Shown here: positions 1 to 8,769 of the stretch, piece by piece
Layout: each line of letters starts with the position of its first letter
Position numbering within the stretch: the first letter of the stretch is position 1
Assembly (NCBI RefSeq): GCF_001511835.1
Contig: NZ_LN997848.1
Location: 3,562,001 to 3,626,000 of the forward strand
Direction: 5' to 3'
Length of the DNA stretch: 64,000 bases
Source: Magnetospirillum sp. XM-1
GTDB lineage: Bacteria > Pseudomonadota > Alphaproteobacteria > Rhodospirillales > Magnetospirillaceae
Made by a program: the position numbers and the translations under genes
Notes under the pieces: generated by a model
Seen by the model: the letters and a program-made list of their open reading frames with translations, nothing else
Told to the model about the DNA's origin: nothing
The model's database searches: none

Positions 1-117
1 CGCATGGGTGCGGAAACCGGCGGGACGGCCGTGAAAGCTGCGCTCGGCCCCGACCAGGCTGCCGGCGGCCCAGGCGCTGCCGAGATGAATGGCGATTTCC
101 AGATGCTGCGGATTCAT
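1..117 (-). CDS. MgtC/SapB family membrane protein (partial, 5' end only)
   Basis: The window's left edge cuts this leftward gene, leaving its first 39 codons. The visible residues include GSLVGAERS and PAGFRTH, the N-terminal signature of the MgtC/SapB family, whose members are small inner-membrane proteins linked to magnesium limitation and intracellular survival in some bacteria. The start at 117 is preferred because GGAGG lies 5 nt upstream; an in-frame ATG at 129 would swallow that Shine-Dalgarno sequence. The AT-rich stretch 118-225 should hold its promoter. The family call rests on this short motif only, and the specific role is unknown. Confidence 0.7.
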   Translation of the reverse strand, partial: MNPQHLEIAIHLGSAWAAGSLVGAERSFHGRPAGFRTHA

Positions 118-225
118 CCGTTCCTCCATAAGGCTGGGAACGGAAGAATTGTTGCACTTTTATGACAGCAGAAAAATCAGCCAAAAGCGATATCGGAATG
201 ATGTCGTATCACTATCGGCCGAAAC

Positions 226-252
226 GGGTGGGAGGCGCGTGGCCTCCCACCC
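226..252 (-). terminator. strong hairpin downstream of bioB
   Basis: A perfect 11-bp inverted repeat (GGGTGGGAGGC at 226-236, GCCTCCCACCC at 242-252) with a 5-nt loop begins 6 nt after the bioB stop. The expected U-tract is weak on the minus strand (GTTTCGG follows), so it may be a factor-assisted terminator or an mRNA 3'-end stabiliser rather than a textbook intrinsic terminator. Confidence 0.55.
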
Positions 253-258
253 GGCACG

Positions 259-1245
259 TCACATGGGCTTGAGGCCCAGCTTGCCGAACAGGCTCTTGTC
301 CTGGCCCGGAGCGGCGTTCTTGGCGGTCAGCAGCTTCTGGCCGCAGAACACCGAATTGGCGCCGGCCAGGAAGCACAGCGACTGCATCTCCTCGGTCATG
401 CCTTCGCGGCCGGCCGACAGGCGGACGAACGACTTTGGCATGGTGATGCGGGCCACGGCGATGGTGCGGATGAAGTCGAAGGAATCGGGACGCTCGGCAT
501 TGGCCAGCGGCGTGCCCTGGATGGGGATCAGCAGGTTGATCGGCACGCTGTCGGGATGCTTGGGCATGTTGGCCAGCGTCTGGATCATGCGGGCGCGGTC
601 GGTCCGCGTCTCGCCCAGTCCGACGATGCCGCCCGAGCAGACGTGCAGCCCGGCGTCGCGCACCACGTCCAGGGTGTCCAGGCGGTCCTGGAAGGTACGG
701 GTGGTGATGACCTCGGAGTAATGCTCCGGGCTGGTGTCGATGTTGTGGTTGTAGTAGTCGAGGCCGGCTTCCTTCAGGCGCTGGGCCTGCCACTTGTCCA
801 GAAGGCCGAAGGTGGCGCAGGTTTCCATGCCCAGCGCCTTGACGCCCTCGATCATGGCCACCGCCACCTCGAAATCGTCGCCCTTGGGGCCGCGCCAGGC
901 GGCGCCCATGCAGAAGCGCGACGCGCCCTCGTCCTTGGCCTTGCGGGCGGATTCGACCACCTCTTCCACCGCCAGGAGCTTTTCCTTCTCCAGCCCCGTG
1001 GCGTAGTGGGCGCTTTGCGGGCAGTAGGAGCAATCCTCGGGGCAGGACCCGGTCTTGATGGAGATCAGGCGCGACACCTGGACGCGGTTGGCGTCGAAAT
1101 TGGCGCGATGCACCGTCTGGGCCTGAAACATCAGGTCGTTGAAGGGAAGCGCGAACAGCGCCTCGATTTCTTCGGTGCTCCAGTCGTGCCGGAGCCCGTC
1201 GTCCTTCGCCGCCATGTCAACTGCTGCCTGAGCCGTCACCGCCAT
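259..1245 (-). CDS. bioB: biotin synthase
   Basis: This 328-residue radical SAM enzyme inserts sulfur into dethiobiotin, the last step of biotin synthesis, in the cytoplasm. The CPEDCSYC motif near residue 68 supplies the three cysteines for the SAM-binding 4Fe-4S cluster. The following YCPQSAHY, the [13 protein letters not shown] segment and [14 protein letters not shown] are typical of BioB. Length matches the family. It is transcribed away from bioF. Its start overlaps the longest possible bioF reading frame, which is one reason to place the bioF start further downstream. A later in-frame Met at residue 11 is possible. The remaining biotin genes lie on the opposite strand immediately to the right. 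Confidence 0.97.
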   Translation of the reverse strand: MAVTAQAAVDMAAKDDGLRHDWSTEEIEALFALPFNDLMFQAQTVHRANFDANRVQVSRLISIKTGSCPEDCSYCPQSAHYATGLEKEKLLAVEEVVESARKAKDEGASRFCMGAAWRGPKGDDFEVAVAMIEGVKALGMETCATFGLLDKWQAQRLKEAGLDYYNHNIDTSPEHYSEVITTRTFQDRLDTLDVVRDAGLHVCSGGIVGLGETRTDRARMIQTLANMPKHPDSVPINLLIPIQGTPLANAERPDSFDFIRTIAVARITMPKSFVRLSAGREGMTEEMQSLCFLAGANSVFCGQKLLTAKNAAPGQDKSLFGKLGLKPM

Positions 1246-1262
1246 GTCCTCTTATGATGCCT

Positions 1263-1290
1263 TGCGGGGGCCGCAATGTAGTCCCCCGCA
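1263..1290. promoter_or_regulatory. inverted repeat in the bioB/bioF divergent promoter region
   Basis: TGCGGGGG (1263-1270) and CCCCCGCA (1283-1290) form a perfect 8-bp inverted repeat separated by 12 nt, lying between the divergent starts of bioB (1245) and bioF (about 1337). Position and symmetry suit an operator for both units or an RNA hairpin in the bioF leader. It does not resemble the AT-rich BioR box known in other alphaproteobacteria. The regulator is unknown. Confidence 0.35.
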
Positions 1291-1336
1291 TGCGCCCTTT
1301 GCAACAGGAGCGAAAACCCTCTATCAAGTCGCGGTG

Positions 1337-2515
1337 ATGATGGGCCTGGACGACAGCATCGGACACTTTCTCGACGGCCTGGACCAGGCCGGGCGCAAGC
1401 GGGTCTTGCGTCCGGTCGAGCCCCTGCCCGCCGGCCGCGTGCGGGTCGGCGGGCGCGAGCTGGTCAACTTTTCCTCCAACGATTATCTCGGCCTGTCGCG
1501 CCACCCGGAAGTGGTGGAGCGTTCGCGGCGCTGGCTGAACGAATTCGGTGCCGGTTCGGGCGCCTCGCGCCTCGTCACCGGCCATCTGGCCGCCATGGAG
1601 GCGCTGGAGGCCAAGATCGCCCGGGCCAAGCAGACCGAGGCCGCCCTGATCCTGGCCAGCGGCTGGCAGTGCAACGCCTCGGTGCTGCCCGCCCTGCTGG
1701 ACAAGGCCCTGTGGGGGGCCGAGCCCCTGGTCTTCGCCGACAAGCTGATCCACGCCAGCCTGCATGCCGGGCTGGAACTGTCGGGGGCGCGGCGCTACCG
1801 CTATCGCCACGACGATTTCGACCACCTGGAAAGCCTGCTCGCCGCCCATGCCGGCAAGCCCGGCCCGCGCTTCATCGTCACCGAGACGGTGTTCTCCATG
1901 GACGGCGACGTCACCGACATGGCGGCGCTGGCCGCCCTGGCCCGGCGCTGGGACGCCTTTCTCTACGTGGACGAGGCCCACGCCACCGGCGTGCTGGGGC
2001 CCCAGGGCTTCGGCCTGTCGCCGGGCATGGGCGCCGACATCGCCATGGGCACCTTCTCCAAGGGCATGGGCAGCTTCGGCGCCTATGTGGCCTGCTCGGC
2101 CCGCCTGCGGGAATTGCTGATCAACCGCGCCTCGGGGCTGATCTACGCCACCGGCCTGCCGCCGGCCACGCTGGGCGCCATCGACGCCGCCCTGGATCTG
2201 GTGCCGCGCCTGGAAGGCGAGCGCACCCGCCTGCAACTGATGGCCCGCCACCTGCGCGAAGGGTTGCGGGCCGCCGGCCTGGACACCGGCCCCTCGGCCT
2301 GCCAGATCGTGCCGCTGGTCCTGGGCGACGAGCGCCGCACGCTGGATATGGCCAGGGCGCTGGAGGCGCGCGGCCTGCTGGGCATCGCCATCCGCCCGCC
2401 CACCGTGCCACCCGGCACCAGCCGCATCCGCTTCGCCCTGTCGGCGGTCCATTCCGATGCCGACATCGAGCGGCTGCTGGCCGCCATCCTCGAATGCATG
2501 GAGACCGTGCGGTGA
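1337..2515 (+). CDS. bioF: 8-amino-7-oxononanoate synthase
   Basis: This PLP enzyme condenses pimeloyl-ACP with L-alanine to give KAPA, the first ring-building step of biotin synthesis. Motifs seen are NFSSNDYLGL near the N-terminus, GSGASRLVTG, DEAHATGVLG (the PLP-binding Asp region) and GTFSKGMGS with the Schiff-base lysine. The frame is open from 1244, but that would overlap the bioB start and add about 31 residues unlike the family. Candidate starts are GTG 1334, ATG 1337 and ATG 1340, none with a strong Shine-Dalgarno sequence. It is the first gene of a rightward run in which every later biotin gene overlaps its predecessor by about 4 nt. Confidence 0.95.
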   Translation: MMGLDDSIGHFLDGLDQAGRKRVLRPVEPLPAGRVRVGGRELVNFSSNDYLGLSRHPEVVERSRRWLNEFGAGSGASRLVTGHLAAMEALEAKIARAKQTEAALILASGWQCNASVLPALLDKALWGAEPLVFADKLIHASLHAGLELSGARRYRYRHDDFDHLESLLAAHAGKPGPRFIVTETVFSMDGDVTDMAALAALARRWDAFLYVDEAHATGVLGPQGFGLSPGMGADIAMGTFSKGMGSFGAYVACSARLRELLINRASGLIYATGLPPATLGAIDAALDLVPRLEGERTRLQLMARHLREGLRAAGLDTGPSACQIVPLVLGDERRTLDMARALEARGLLGIAIRPPTVPPGTSRIRFALSAVHSDADIERLLAAILECMETVR

Positions 2516-3150
2516 GCCCGCCGCTCTTGGCCGTCCACGGCTGGGGCTTCGATGCCGGCTTCTGGATGCCGGTGCTGGAGCGGCTGCCCGATTTCAGGGG
2601 CGATTGCGTCGATATGGGCTTCTATGGCCGCCCCAAACGCCCCAAGGTGCCGCGCCCGCTGATCCTGGCCCATTCCATGGGGCTGGCCTGGGCGCTGGCC
2701 AACATTCCCCGGCCCTGGGCCGGATTGCTGGCGGTCAACGCCTTTCCCCGCTTCACCCGCTCGCCCAATTTCGTGGACGGCGTGCCGCCCCGTCTGGTGG
2801 AACGCATGCTGGCCCGCTTCGACGGAGCGCCGCAGCAGGTGACCGCCGACTTCCTCGCCCGCTGCGGCATCGAGGACCCCGACGCCTCGGCCATCGCCCC
2901 CGAGCCGCTCAAGGAAACGCTGGCCTGGCTGGGCCAGTGCGACGAACGCACCACGCTTCGCATGCTGCCCTGCCCGGTCCTGGCATTGGCCGGCACCAAT
3001 GATCCCATCGTGCCCCGGGGCATGAGCCTGGCCAGCTTCGCCCCCGAGACCCTGGTGCTGGCCGAGGGCGCGGGGCACCTGCTGCCGCTGACCCATCCCG
3101 ACTGGGTGGCGTCCCAGGTCCGCCTGTTCGCCGCGAGGCTGGAGGCATGA
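2512..3150 (+). CDS. bioH: alpha/beta hydrolase, pimeloyl-ACP methyl ester esterase (BioH-like)
   Basis: The 212-residue alpha/beta-hydrolase probably removes the methyl ester from pimeloyl-ACP methyl ester, ending the disguised fatty-acid route that BioC opens. The oxyanion region LAVHGWGFD is near residue 10. The nucleophile elbow reads AHSMG rather than the usual G-x-S-x-G. The acid is in AGTNDPIVP and the histidine in EGAGHLLPLTHP. It is somewhat shorter than E. coli BioH (256 aa). It starts with GTG, overlapping the bioF stop by 4 nt, which suggests translational coupling. Position between bioF and bioC supports the assignment more than sequence alone; BioG or another carboxylesterase type remains possible. 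Confidence 0.85.
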   Translation: MSPPLLAVHGWGFDAGFWMPVLERLPDFRGDCVDMGFYGRPKRPKVPRPLILAHSMGLAWALANIPRPWAGLLAVNAFPRFTRSPNFVDGVPPRLVERMLARFDGAPQQVTADFLARCGIEDPDASAIAPEPLKETLAWLGQCDERTTLRMLPCPVLALAGTNDPIVPRGMSLASFAPETLVLAEGAGHLLPLTHPDWVASQVRLFAARLEA

Positions 3151-3881
3151 GCCGCAAGAAGGCCATCGCCGGGGCGTTTTCCGCCGCCGCCGCCACCTAC
3201 GAGTCCGCCGCCCGCGCCCAGGTCTGGGCCGCAGATGCCCTGGTGGAGCGGCTGGGGGGCCTTTCCGCCCCCGTCAGCGTGCTGGAGCTGGGCTGCGGCA
3301 CCGGCCTGCTCACCCGCCGTCTGGCCGCCGCCCTGCCCGCGGGATCGCGCATTCTCGCCACCGACCTCAGCCCCGCCATGGTCGAGGCCGCCGCCACCCG
3401 CCTGCCGGAGGTCTCCTTCGCGGTGATGGATGCCGAGGCCCCCCACGTGACCGGGCCGTTCGACATGATCGTCTCGTCCCTGGCGGCCCAGTGGTTCGCC
3501 GACCTGCCCGCCACCCTGGCCCGGCTGGCCGCCCTGCTGACCCCCGGCGGGCGGCTGCTGCTCGTCACCTTAGGCGCCGGCACCTTCGCCCAGTGGAAGG
3601 ACGCGCACCGGGCGCTGGGCCTGGACTCCGGCGTGCCCGACTATCCCGAAGCGCAAGCCCTGGCCGCCATGCTTGCCGGTGCCCAGGTGGAGTCCCAGCC
3701 CCTGACCCTGGACTATGCCGACGGGCGGGACTTCCTCAAATCCTTAGAAGCGCTGGGCGCCCAGACGCCCAAGCCCGGCCATCGCCCGTTGCCGCCGGGA
3801 CAACTCCGGCGCATCATCAAGGCCATGGGGAAACCCTGCACCGTCACCTGGGACATTCTGCTGCTGGATTACCGCGTATGA
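3147..3881 (+). CDS. bioC: malonyl-ACP O-methyltransferase
   Basis: This 244-residue SAM-dependent methyltransferase should methylate the free carboxyl of malonyl-ACP to start pimelate synthesis. The Rossmann motif I reads VLELGCGTGLLTRRL (about residues 45-60), followed by ATDLSPAMVEAA and a post-motif DMIVSSLAAQW that is typical of BioC. The N-terminal SRKKAIAGAFSAAAATYESAA also matches the family pattern. It overlaps bioH by 4 nt (ATGA), and bioD overlaps its end in the same way. The operon context makes the BioC assignment strong. Confidence 0.94.
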   Translation: MSRKKAIAGAFSAAAATYESAARAQVWAADALVERLGGLSAPVSVLELGCGTGLLTRRLAAALPAGSRILATDLSPAMVEAAATRLPEVSFAVMDAEAPHVTGPFDMIVSSLAAQWFADLPATLARLAALLTPGGRLLLVTLGAGTFAQWKDAHRALGLDSGVPDYPEAQALAAMLAGAQVESQPLTLDYADGRDFLKSLEALGAQTPKPGHRPLPPGQLRRIIKAMGKPCTVTWDILLLDYRV

Positions 3882-4495
3882 GGGGCGTCTTCGTCACCGG
3901 CACCGACACCGACGTGGGCAAGACCCTGGTCTCGGCCTGGCTGGCCCAGCACTGGGCCGCCGATTACTGGAAGCCGATCCAGACCGGCTCGAATCAGGGC
4001 ACCGATTTCGACTCCGTCGCCCGCCTCGCCCCCGCCGCCCGCATCCATGATTCGGCGGTGGTGCTGGCCGCGCCGCTGTCGCCCCACGAAGCGGCGCGGC
4101 GGGAAAAGACCCGCATCGAGCTGTCCTCCCTGGTGCCGCCCGCCACCGATCGCGCCCTGGTGGTGGAAGGCGCCGGCGGCGTCATGGTCCCCATCAACGA
4201 GGCGGCGCTGATGGTCGACCTGATGGAGCGCCTGGGACTGCCGGCCGTCGTGGTGGCGCGTTCGGGCTTAGGGACCATCAATCATACCCTGATGACGCTG
4301 GAGATCCTGCGCCGCCGCCGCGTGCCCATCCTGGGCGTGGTGATGAACGGCCAGAAGAACCCCGCCAACCGCGAAGCCGTCGAGCATTTCGGCGCCATCC
4401 GCGTGCTGGCCGAGATCGAGGCCCTGCCCGCAATCACCGCCGCCACCATCGCCGGCCTGCCGCCGCCCACCTTTTCCTGTCCGGGTGAACCATGA
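3878..4495 (+). CDS. bioD: dethiobiotin synthetase
   Basis: The 205-residue ATP-dependent carboxylase closes the ureido ring of DAPA to make dethiobiotin. The P-loop GTDTDVGKTLVSAWL is at the N-terminus. The KPIQTGS segment (substrate and CO2 binding) and VEGAGGVMVPI (Mg and phosphate binding) are intact. The start ATG at 3878 overlaps the bioC stop (ATGA), giving exactly the BioD N-terminus, although the reading frame is open far upstream. The C-terminal part is shorter than E. coli BioD (225 aa) but complete in motifs. Confidence 0.96.
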   Translation: MRGVFVTGTDTDVGKTLVSAWLAQHWAADYWKPIQTGSNQGTDFDSVARLAPAARIHDSAVVLAAPLSPHEAARREKTRIELSSLVPPATDRALVVEGAGGVMVPINEAALMVDLMERLGLPAVVVARSGLGTINHTLMTLEILRRRRVPILGVVMNGQKNPANREAVEHFGAIRVLAEIEALPAITAATIAGLPPPTFSCPGEP

Positions 4496-5811
4496 CCTTG
4501 TCCTATGACGATCTTCGGGCGCTGGACGCCCGCCATGTCTGGCATCCCTTCACCCAGGCTGGCACCGCCAAGCCGGCCATCCTGGCGCTGGGCGCCAAGG
4601 GCGCGACCATCTTCGCCGCCGACGGGCGCGAGTACCTGGACATGGTGTCGTCGTGGTGGGTCAACCTGCACGGCCACGCCAACCCGGCCATCGCCCAGGC
4701 CGTCGCCGACCAGGCCGGGCGCCTCGAGCAGGTGATCTTCGCCGACTTCACCCACGAGCCCGCCGCGCGCCTCGCCGCCCGGGTCTGCCAGCGCCTGCCC
4801 GGCGATCTGAACCGGGCGTTCTATTCCGACGACGGCTCCACCGCCGTGGAGGTGGCGCTGAAGCTGGCGCACCAGTACTGGCGCAACAAAGGCCAACACC
4901 GCACCACCTACATCGCCTTCGAGGGCGGCTATCACGGCGACACCGCCGGGGCCATGTCGGCCGGGCATTCATCGGGCTATTTCAACGCCTGGAAGGAGAT
5001 GCTGTTTCCGGTCCGGACCGTGCCCTTCCCCGCCACCTGGAATGGCGACGCGGAGGCGGAGGCCAAGGAGAATGCGGCGCTGGACGCGCTGGACATGATG
5101 TTCTCCACCAATCCCGACCACGTCTCCGCCGTGATCATCGAGCCGCTGATCCAAGGGGCCAGCGGCATGCGCATGTGCCGCCCCGAATTCCTGGTCAAGC
5201 TGGAGGCCAAGGTGCGCGAGCATGGCTCGCTGCTGATCCTCGACGAGGTGATGACCGGCTTCGGGCGCACCGGCGACATCTTCGCCTGCGCCAAGGCGGG
5301 CATCACGCCCGACCTGATCTGCCTGTCCAAGGGACTGACCGGCGGTTTCTTGGCCCTGTCCATGACCGTGGCCCGCGACGGCATCTTCGAGGCATTCCTG
5401 GGCCAGGACCTGTCCAAGGCCTTCCTGCACGGCCATTCCTACACCGCCAATCCCATCGGCTGCGCCGCCGGCCTGGCCTCCCTCGACCTGCTGGAAGGCC
5501 CCGCTTGCCAGCAGCGCATCAAGGCGATCGAGGCCATCCACCGCGAACGCCTGGACGGCCTAAAGTCGCTTGCCAACGTCGCCCATACCCGGCTGACCGG
5601 CACGGTGGCGGCGCTCGACGTCGTCGGCGGCGGCAAGGGCTACGAGGCCAGCATTGGGCCGAAGATGAAGGCCGCCTTCCTGGAACGCGGCCTGCTGCTG
5701 CGCCCGCTCGGCAACGTCCTTTACCTGCTGCCGCCCTACTGCACCACCGATGCCGAGCTGAATCGGGCCTGGGATGGGGTGGAAGACGTCCTGCGGGCCC
5801 TGGTTAAATGA
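4492..5811 (+). CDS. bioA: adenosylmethionine-8-amino-7-oxononanoate aminotransferase
   Basis: This 439-residue class III PLP aminotransferase converts KAPA to DAPA using SAM as amino donor. Features seen are HVWHPFTQ at the N-terminus, SSWWVNLHGHANP, the glycine/serine-rich YSDDGSTAVEVALK, LILDEVMTGFGRTG (PLP ring Asp) and CLSKGLTGGFLALS with the Schiff-base lysine. Length is normal. It overlaps bioD by 4 nt at its start and the exporter adaptor gene by 4 nt at its end, so biotin synthesis and the exporter are probably read from one transcript. Confidence 0.97.
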   Translation: MTLSYDDLRALDARHVWHPFTQAGTAKPAILALGAKGATIFAADGREYLDMVSSWWVNLHGHANPAIAQAVADQAGRLEQVIFADFTHEPAARLAARVCQRLPGDLNRAFYSDDGSTAVEVALKLAHQYWRNKGQHRTTYIAFEGGYHGDTAGAMSAGHSSGYFNAWKEMLFPVRTVPFPATWNGDAEAEAKENAALDALDMMFSTNPDHVSAVIIEPLIQGASGMRMCRPEFLVKLEAKVREHGSLLILDEVMTGFGRTGDIFACAKAGITPDLICLSKGLTGGFLALSMTVARDGIFEAFLGQDLSKAFLHGHSYTANPIGCAAGLASLDLLEGPACQQRIKAIEAIHRERLDGLKSLANVAHTRLTGTVAALDVVGGGKGYEASIGPKMKAAFLERGLLLRPLGNVLYLLPPYCTTDAELNRAWDGVEDVLRALVK

Positions 5812-6818
5812 CCAAGCGCCTGCTCCGCCAATTGCCGCTGCTGCTGATCCTGGCGGGCCTCGCCGCCGCCGGTTTCTGGTGGTGGTGGCGGATGTCCGCG
5901 CCCGAGGTGAGTCTGGCATTGCCCAGGCGCGGCCCGGCGGTCGAGGCCATCTACGCCACCGGCACGGTGGAGGCCGAGAAATGGGCGCGCATCGCCCCCG
6001 TGGCGCCGGGTCGCATCGCCGAAATCCTGGCCGCCGAGGGCGATTCGGTGAAGGAGGGCCAGCCGCTGGCCCGCCTGGACGACCGCGAGGCCCGCGCCCG
6101 CATCGCCGAGCTGGAGGCCAAGGCCGCCTATTGGCGCGAAGAGATGAACCGCTCGGCGGCGCTGACCGAACGGGGCTACCGCTCCACCGAGGCCACCCAG
6201 AAGGCGCGCAGCGAATTCAATCAGATCACCGCCGCCATCAACGCGGCGCGGCAGAAGCGCTCGGACCTGCTGGTCACCTCGCCCATGGACGGCGTGGTCC
6301 TGAAGCGCGACGGCGAGATCGGCGAACTGGCCGAGGTCAAGGACGCCCTGTTCTGGGTGGGCGCCCCCCGCCCGCTGCGCATCACCGCCGAGGTGGACGA
6401 GGAGGACATCGCCCGGGTGAAGATCGGCCAGAAGGTGCTGATCAAGGCCGACGCCTTCGCCGAACGGGTGCTGGAAGCCAGGGTCGACCGCATCACGCCC
6501 AAGGGCGACCCGGTCAACAAGACCTTCCGCGTCCGGGTAATGCTGCCCGACGACACGCCCTTGCTGGTGGGCATGACCACCGAGATCAACATCATCACCG
6601 CCGAGCATGCGGACGCCCTGCTGCTCCCCGTTACCGCGCTGAAGGACGGCAACACCGCCCTGGCGGTGGCGGATGGGCGGGTCGTCGCCGTGGCCGTCAC
6701 CACCGGCATCCGCGGCCGCACCATGGTCGAGGTAACCGGCGGGCTGGAAACCGACCGGCCGGTGATCGCCTCGCCCACCGCCGGATTGAAGCCCGGCGAC
6801 CGCGTCCGGGTGAAATAG
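5808..6818 (+). CDS. periplasmic adaptor (HlyD/MacA-type) of an ABC exporter
   Basis: A 336-residue membrane fusion protein. It has one N-terminal membrane anchor (about residues 7-26), an adjacent lipoyl-like half (GRIAEILAAEGDSVKEGQPLA), a short alpha-hairpin rich in Ala/Glu/Arg (about 95-150), the second lipoyl half (TSPMDGVVLKRDGEIGE), then beta-barrel and membrane-proximal domains. Such proteins bridge an inner-membrane ABC transporter to the envelope. It overlaps bioA by 4 nt and is followed at 13 nt by the permease gene, so the three transporter genes form a unit. The substrate cannot be read from sequence. Linkage to biotin genes is notable but does not prove biotin transport. Confidence 0.9.
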   Translation: MTKRLLRQLPLLLILAGLAAAGFWWWWRMSAPEVSLALPRRGPAVEAIYATGTVEAEKWARIAPVAPGRIAEILAAEGDSVKEGQPLARLDDREARARIAELEAKAAYWREEMNRSAALTERGYRSTEATQKARSEFNQITAAINAARQKRSDLLVTSPMDGVVLKRDGEIGELAEVKDALFWVGAPRPLRITAEVDEEDIARVKIGQKVLIKADAFAERVLEARVDRITPKGDPVNKTFRVRVMLPDDTPLLVGMTTEINIITAEHADALLLPVTALKDGNTALAVADGRVVAVAVTTGIRGRTMVEVTGGLETDRPVIASPTAGLKPGDRVRVK

Positions 6819-6831
6819 GGGGACCGCGAGG

Positions 6832-8079
6832 GTGCTGCCGCTCGGCCTGTCCATCGCGCTCCAGCACCTGCGCCACCGGCGGCGCCAGACCCTGGTCTCG
6901 CTGTTGGGCGTGTCGCTGGGCGTCGCCTTCTTCATCGGCATCTCGGCCATGATGCAGGGCTTCCAGCGCGACTTCATCGCACGGATCATCGACGTCCAGC
7001 CCCACATCATCGTCAAGGACGAGGTGCGGGCCGCACCCAGGCAGGCGGTGGAGCGGGCCTATCCCGACGGCGCCATTTCCCTGCGCGGCCTCAAGCCCCG
7101 GGAAGAGGTGCGCGGCATCCGGGGGGCGCGCAACATGCTGGCCACCCTGGAAGAGATGCCCGGCGTCCACGTGGCCCCGGCGCTGTCGGGCAACCTGCTG
7201 CTGCGCTTCGGCGGCAAGGACGTCTCGGTCAACGTCACCGGCATCCAGCCCGAACGAGAACGCCACGTCACCCATCTGGAAAAGGACCTGCTGTCGGGCT
7301 CGCTGGACGCCCTTTACACCACGTCGAACGGCATCATCCTGGGCGAGGGCGTGGCGGCCAAGGCCGGCATCCGCAAGGACGACCTGATCTCGGCGGTGTC
7401 GCCCCAGGGCGTCATGCTGAAAATGAAGGTGGTCGGGATCTTCCGCAGCAACATCACCCTGATGGACAATTTCGAGGTCTATACCTTGCTGAAGAAGGCG
7501 CAGATCCTCCAGAACCGCCCCAACGTCATCAACCGCCTCAATCTCCGGCTGGACGACGTGGAGCAGGCCGGGCCGCTGGCCGCCGAGATCGAGCGCCGCT
7601 TCGGCTACCGCTCCGAGCCCTGGATGGAGCAGTCGCGCAACGTGCTGGGCATCTTCGTCATCCAGAACGCCATCATGTATTCCACGGTCAGCGCCATCCT
7701 GATCGTCGCCTGCTTCGGCATCTTCAACGTCATCTCCACCGTGGTGTTCGAAAAGACCAGGGATATCGGCATCCTCAAATCCATGGGGTTCCGGGACAAG
7801 GACATCCGCCGCATCTTCGTCATGGAAGGCCTGATCGTCGGGCTGATCGGCACGGTGATCGGCTGGCTGATGGGCTGGGGCCTGATCGAGTTCATGGCCT
7901 CGCTGGATTTCCAGATGGAAGGCTTCGTCAAGGCCCAGGGCTTCGTGCTCTACCGCACGCCACGCCACTACGCCATCAGCGCCGCCATGGCCATCACCTC
8001 GGCCACCCTGGCGGCCTGGGTGCCGGCGCGCCGCGCCTCGCGTCTCAATCCGGTGGACATCGTCAGGGGGGCGGGGTGA
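6832..8079 (+). CDS. ABC transporter permease (MacB/LolC, FtsX superfamily)
   Basis: A 415-residue permease with the MacB/LolCE topology. There is one N-terminal transmembrane helix (SLLGVSLGVAFFIGISAMM, about residues 21-40), a large periplasmic domain (about 45-270), and three C-terminal helices within the FtsX domain, where KTRDIGILKSMGFRDKDI is the characteristic coupling segment. It begins with GTG at 6832, 13 nt after the adaptor gene, and overlaps the ATPase gene by 4 nt. A type VII ABC system of this kind works with a periplasmic adaptor to move lipids, lipoproteins, peptides or drugs outward rather than across the membrane in the usual way. Confidence 0.9.
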   Translation: MLPLGLSIALQHLRHRRRQTLVSLLGVSLGVAFFIGISAMMQGFQRDFIARIIDVQPHIIVKDEVRAAPRQAVERAYPDGAISLRGLKPREEVRGIRGARNMLATLEEMPGVHVAPALSGNLLLRFGGKDVSVNVTGIQPERERHVTHLEKDLLSGSLDALYTTSNGIILGEGVAAKAGIRKDDLISAVSPQGVMLKMKVVGIFRSNITLMDNFEVYTLLKKAQILQNRPNVINRLNLRLDDVEQAGPLAAEIERRFGYRSEPWMEQSRNVLGIFVIQNAIMYSTVSAILIVACFGIFNVISTVVFEKTRDIGILKSMGFRDKDIRRIFVMEGLIVGLIGTVIGWLMGWGLIEFMASLDFQMEGFVKAQGFVLYRTPRHYAISAAMAITSATLAAWVPARRASRLNPVDIVRGAG

Positions 8080-8753
8080 CACACACAGCCATCGAAGCCA
8101 GAGGCGTCACCCGCGACCTGCCCGGCCCGGTGCCGGTGACCCTGGTCAGGGATATCGACCTGACCATCGGACGGGGCGAGTTCGTGGCGGTAACCGGGCC
8201 TTCGGGCTCGGGCAAGTCGTCGCTGCTTTACCTGCTGGGGCTGCTCGATGTCCCCACTGCCGGGTCCATCAGCTTGCTGGGCAGGCAAACCGGCGGGCTT
8301 ACGCCCGACGCCATGGCCGAACTGCGCCTGGCCTCCATCGGCTTCGTCTTCCAGTTCCACTTCCTGCTGCCGGAATTCACCTGCCAGGCCAATGTGGAGA
8401 TCCCCATCCGCCGGCTGGGCAATTTAAGCGATTCCCAGGCCCGCCAGCGGGCCGCCGGGCTGCTGGACTCGCTGGAACTGGCCGATCACCGGCGCAAATA
8501 TCCCGACCAGCTGTCGGGTGGCCAGCGGCAGCGCGTCGCCATCGCCCGGGCGCTGGCCAACGACCCGCCGCTGATCCTGGCCGACGAGCCTACCGGCAAC
8601 CTGGACACCCGGACCGCCCATCTGGTGTTCGAGTTGTTCCGCGACCTCGCCCACCGGCAGAGCCGAACGGTGGTGGTGGTCACCCATGACGCCGAACTGG
8701 CGCAAACTGCCGACCGCCGCATCCATCTGGTGGACGGGCGAATCGTCGACTGA
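8076..8753 (+). CDS. ABC transporter ATP-binding protein (MacB/LolD type)
   Basis: A 225-residue ATPase with Walker A GPSGSGKSS (about 42-50), Q-loop FQFHFLLPEF, signature LSGGQRQRVAIARAL, Walker B LILADEPTGNLD and switch His in VVVTHDAELAQ. The LDTRT after Walker B and overall size are typical of LolD/MacB ATPases. Its start is a GTG overlapping the permease stop (GTGA). It is the last gene of the biotin-exporter run. The next gene, a response regulator, is convergent, with a GC-rich hairpin between them. Confidence 0.93.
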   Translation: MTHTAIEARGVTRDLPGPVPVTLVRDIDLTIGRGEFVAVTGPSGSGKSSLLYLLGLLDVPTAGSISLLGRQTGGLTPDAMAELRLASIGFVFQFHFLLPEFTCQANVEIPIRRLGNLSDSQARQRAAGLLDSLELADHRRKYPDQLSGGQRQRVAIARALANDPPLILADEPTGNLDTRTAHLVFELFRDLAHRQSRTVVVVTHDAELAQTADRRIHLVDGRIVD

Positions 8754-8769
8754 TCGGGAAGTGGGACGG

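Noticed and set aside
1244..1336. Extended N-terminus of bioF starting at 1244
   Set aside because: It would overlap the bioB start and adds residues not found in the family; GTG 1334 or ATG 1337/1340 fits better.
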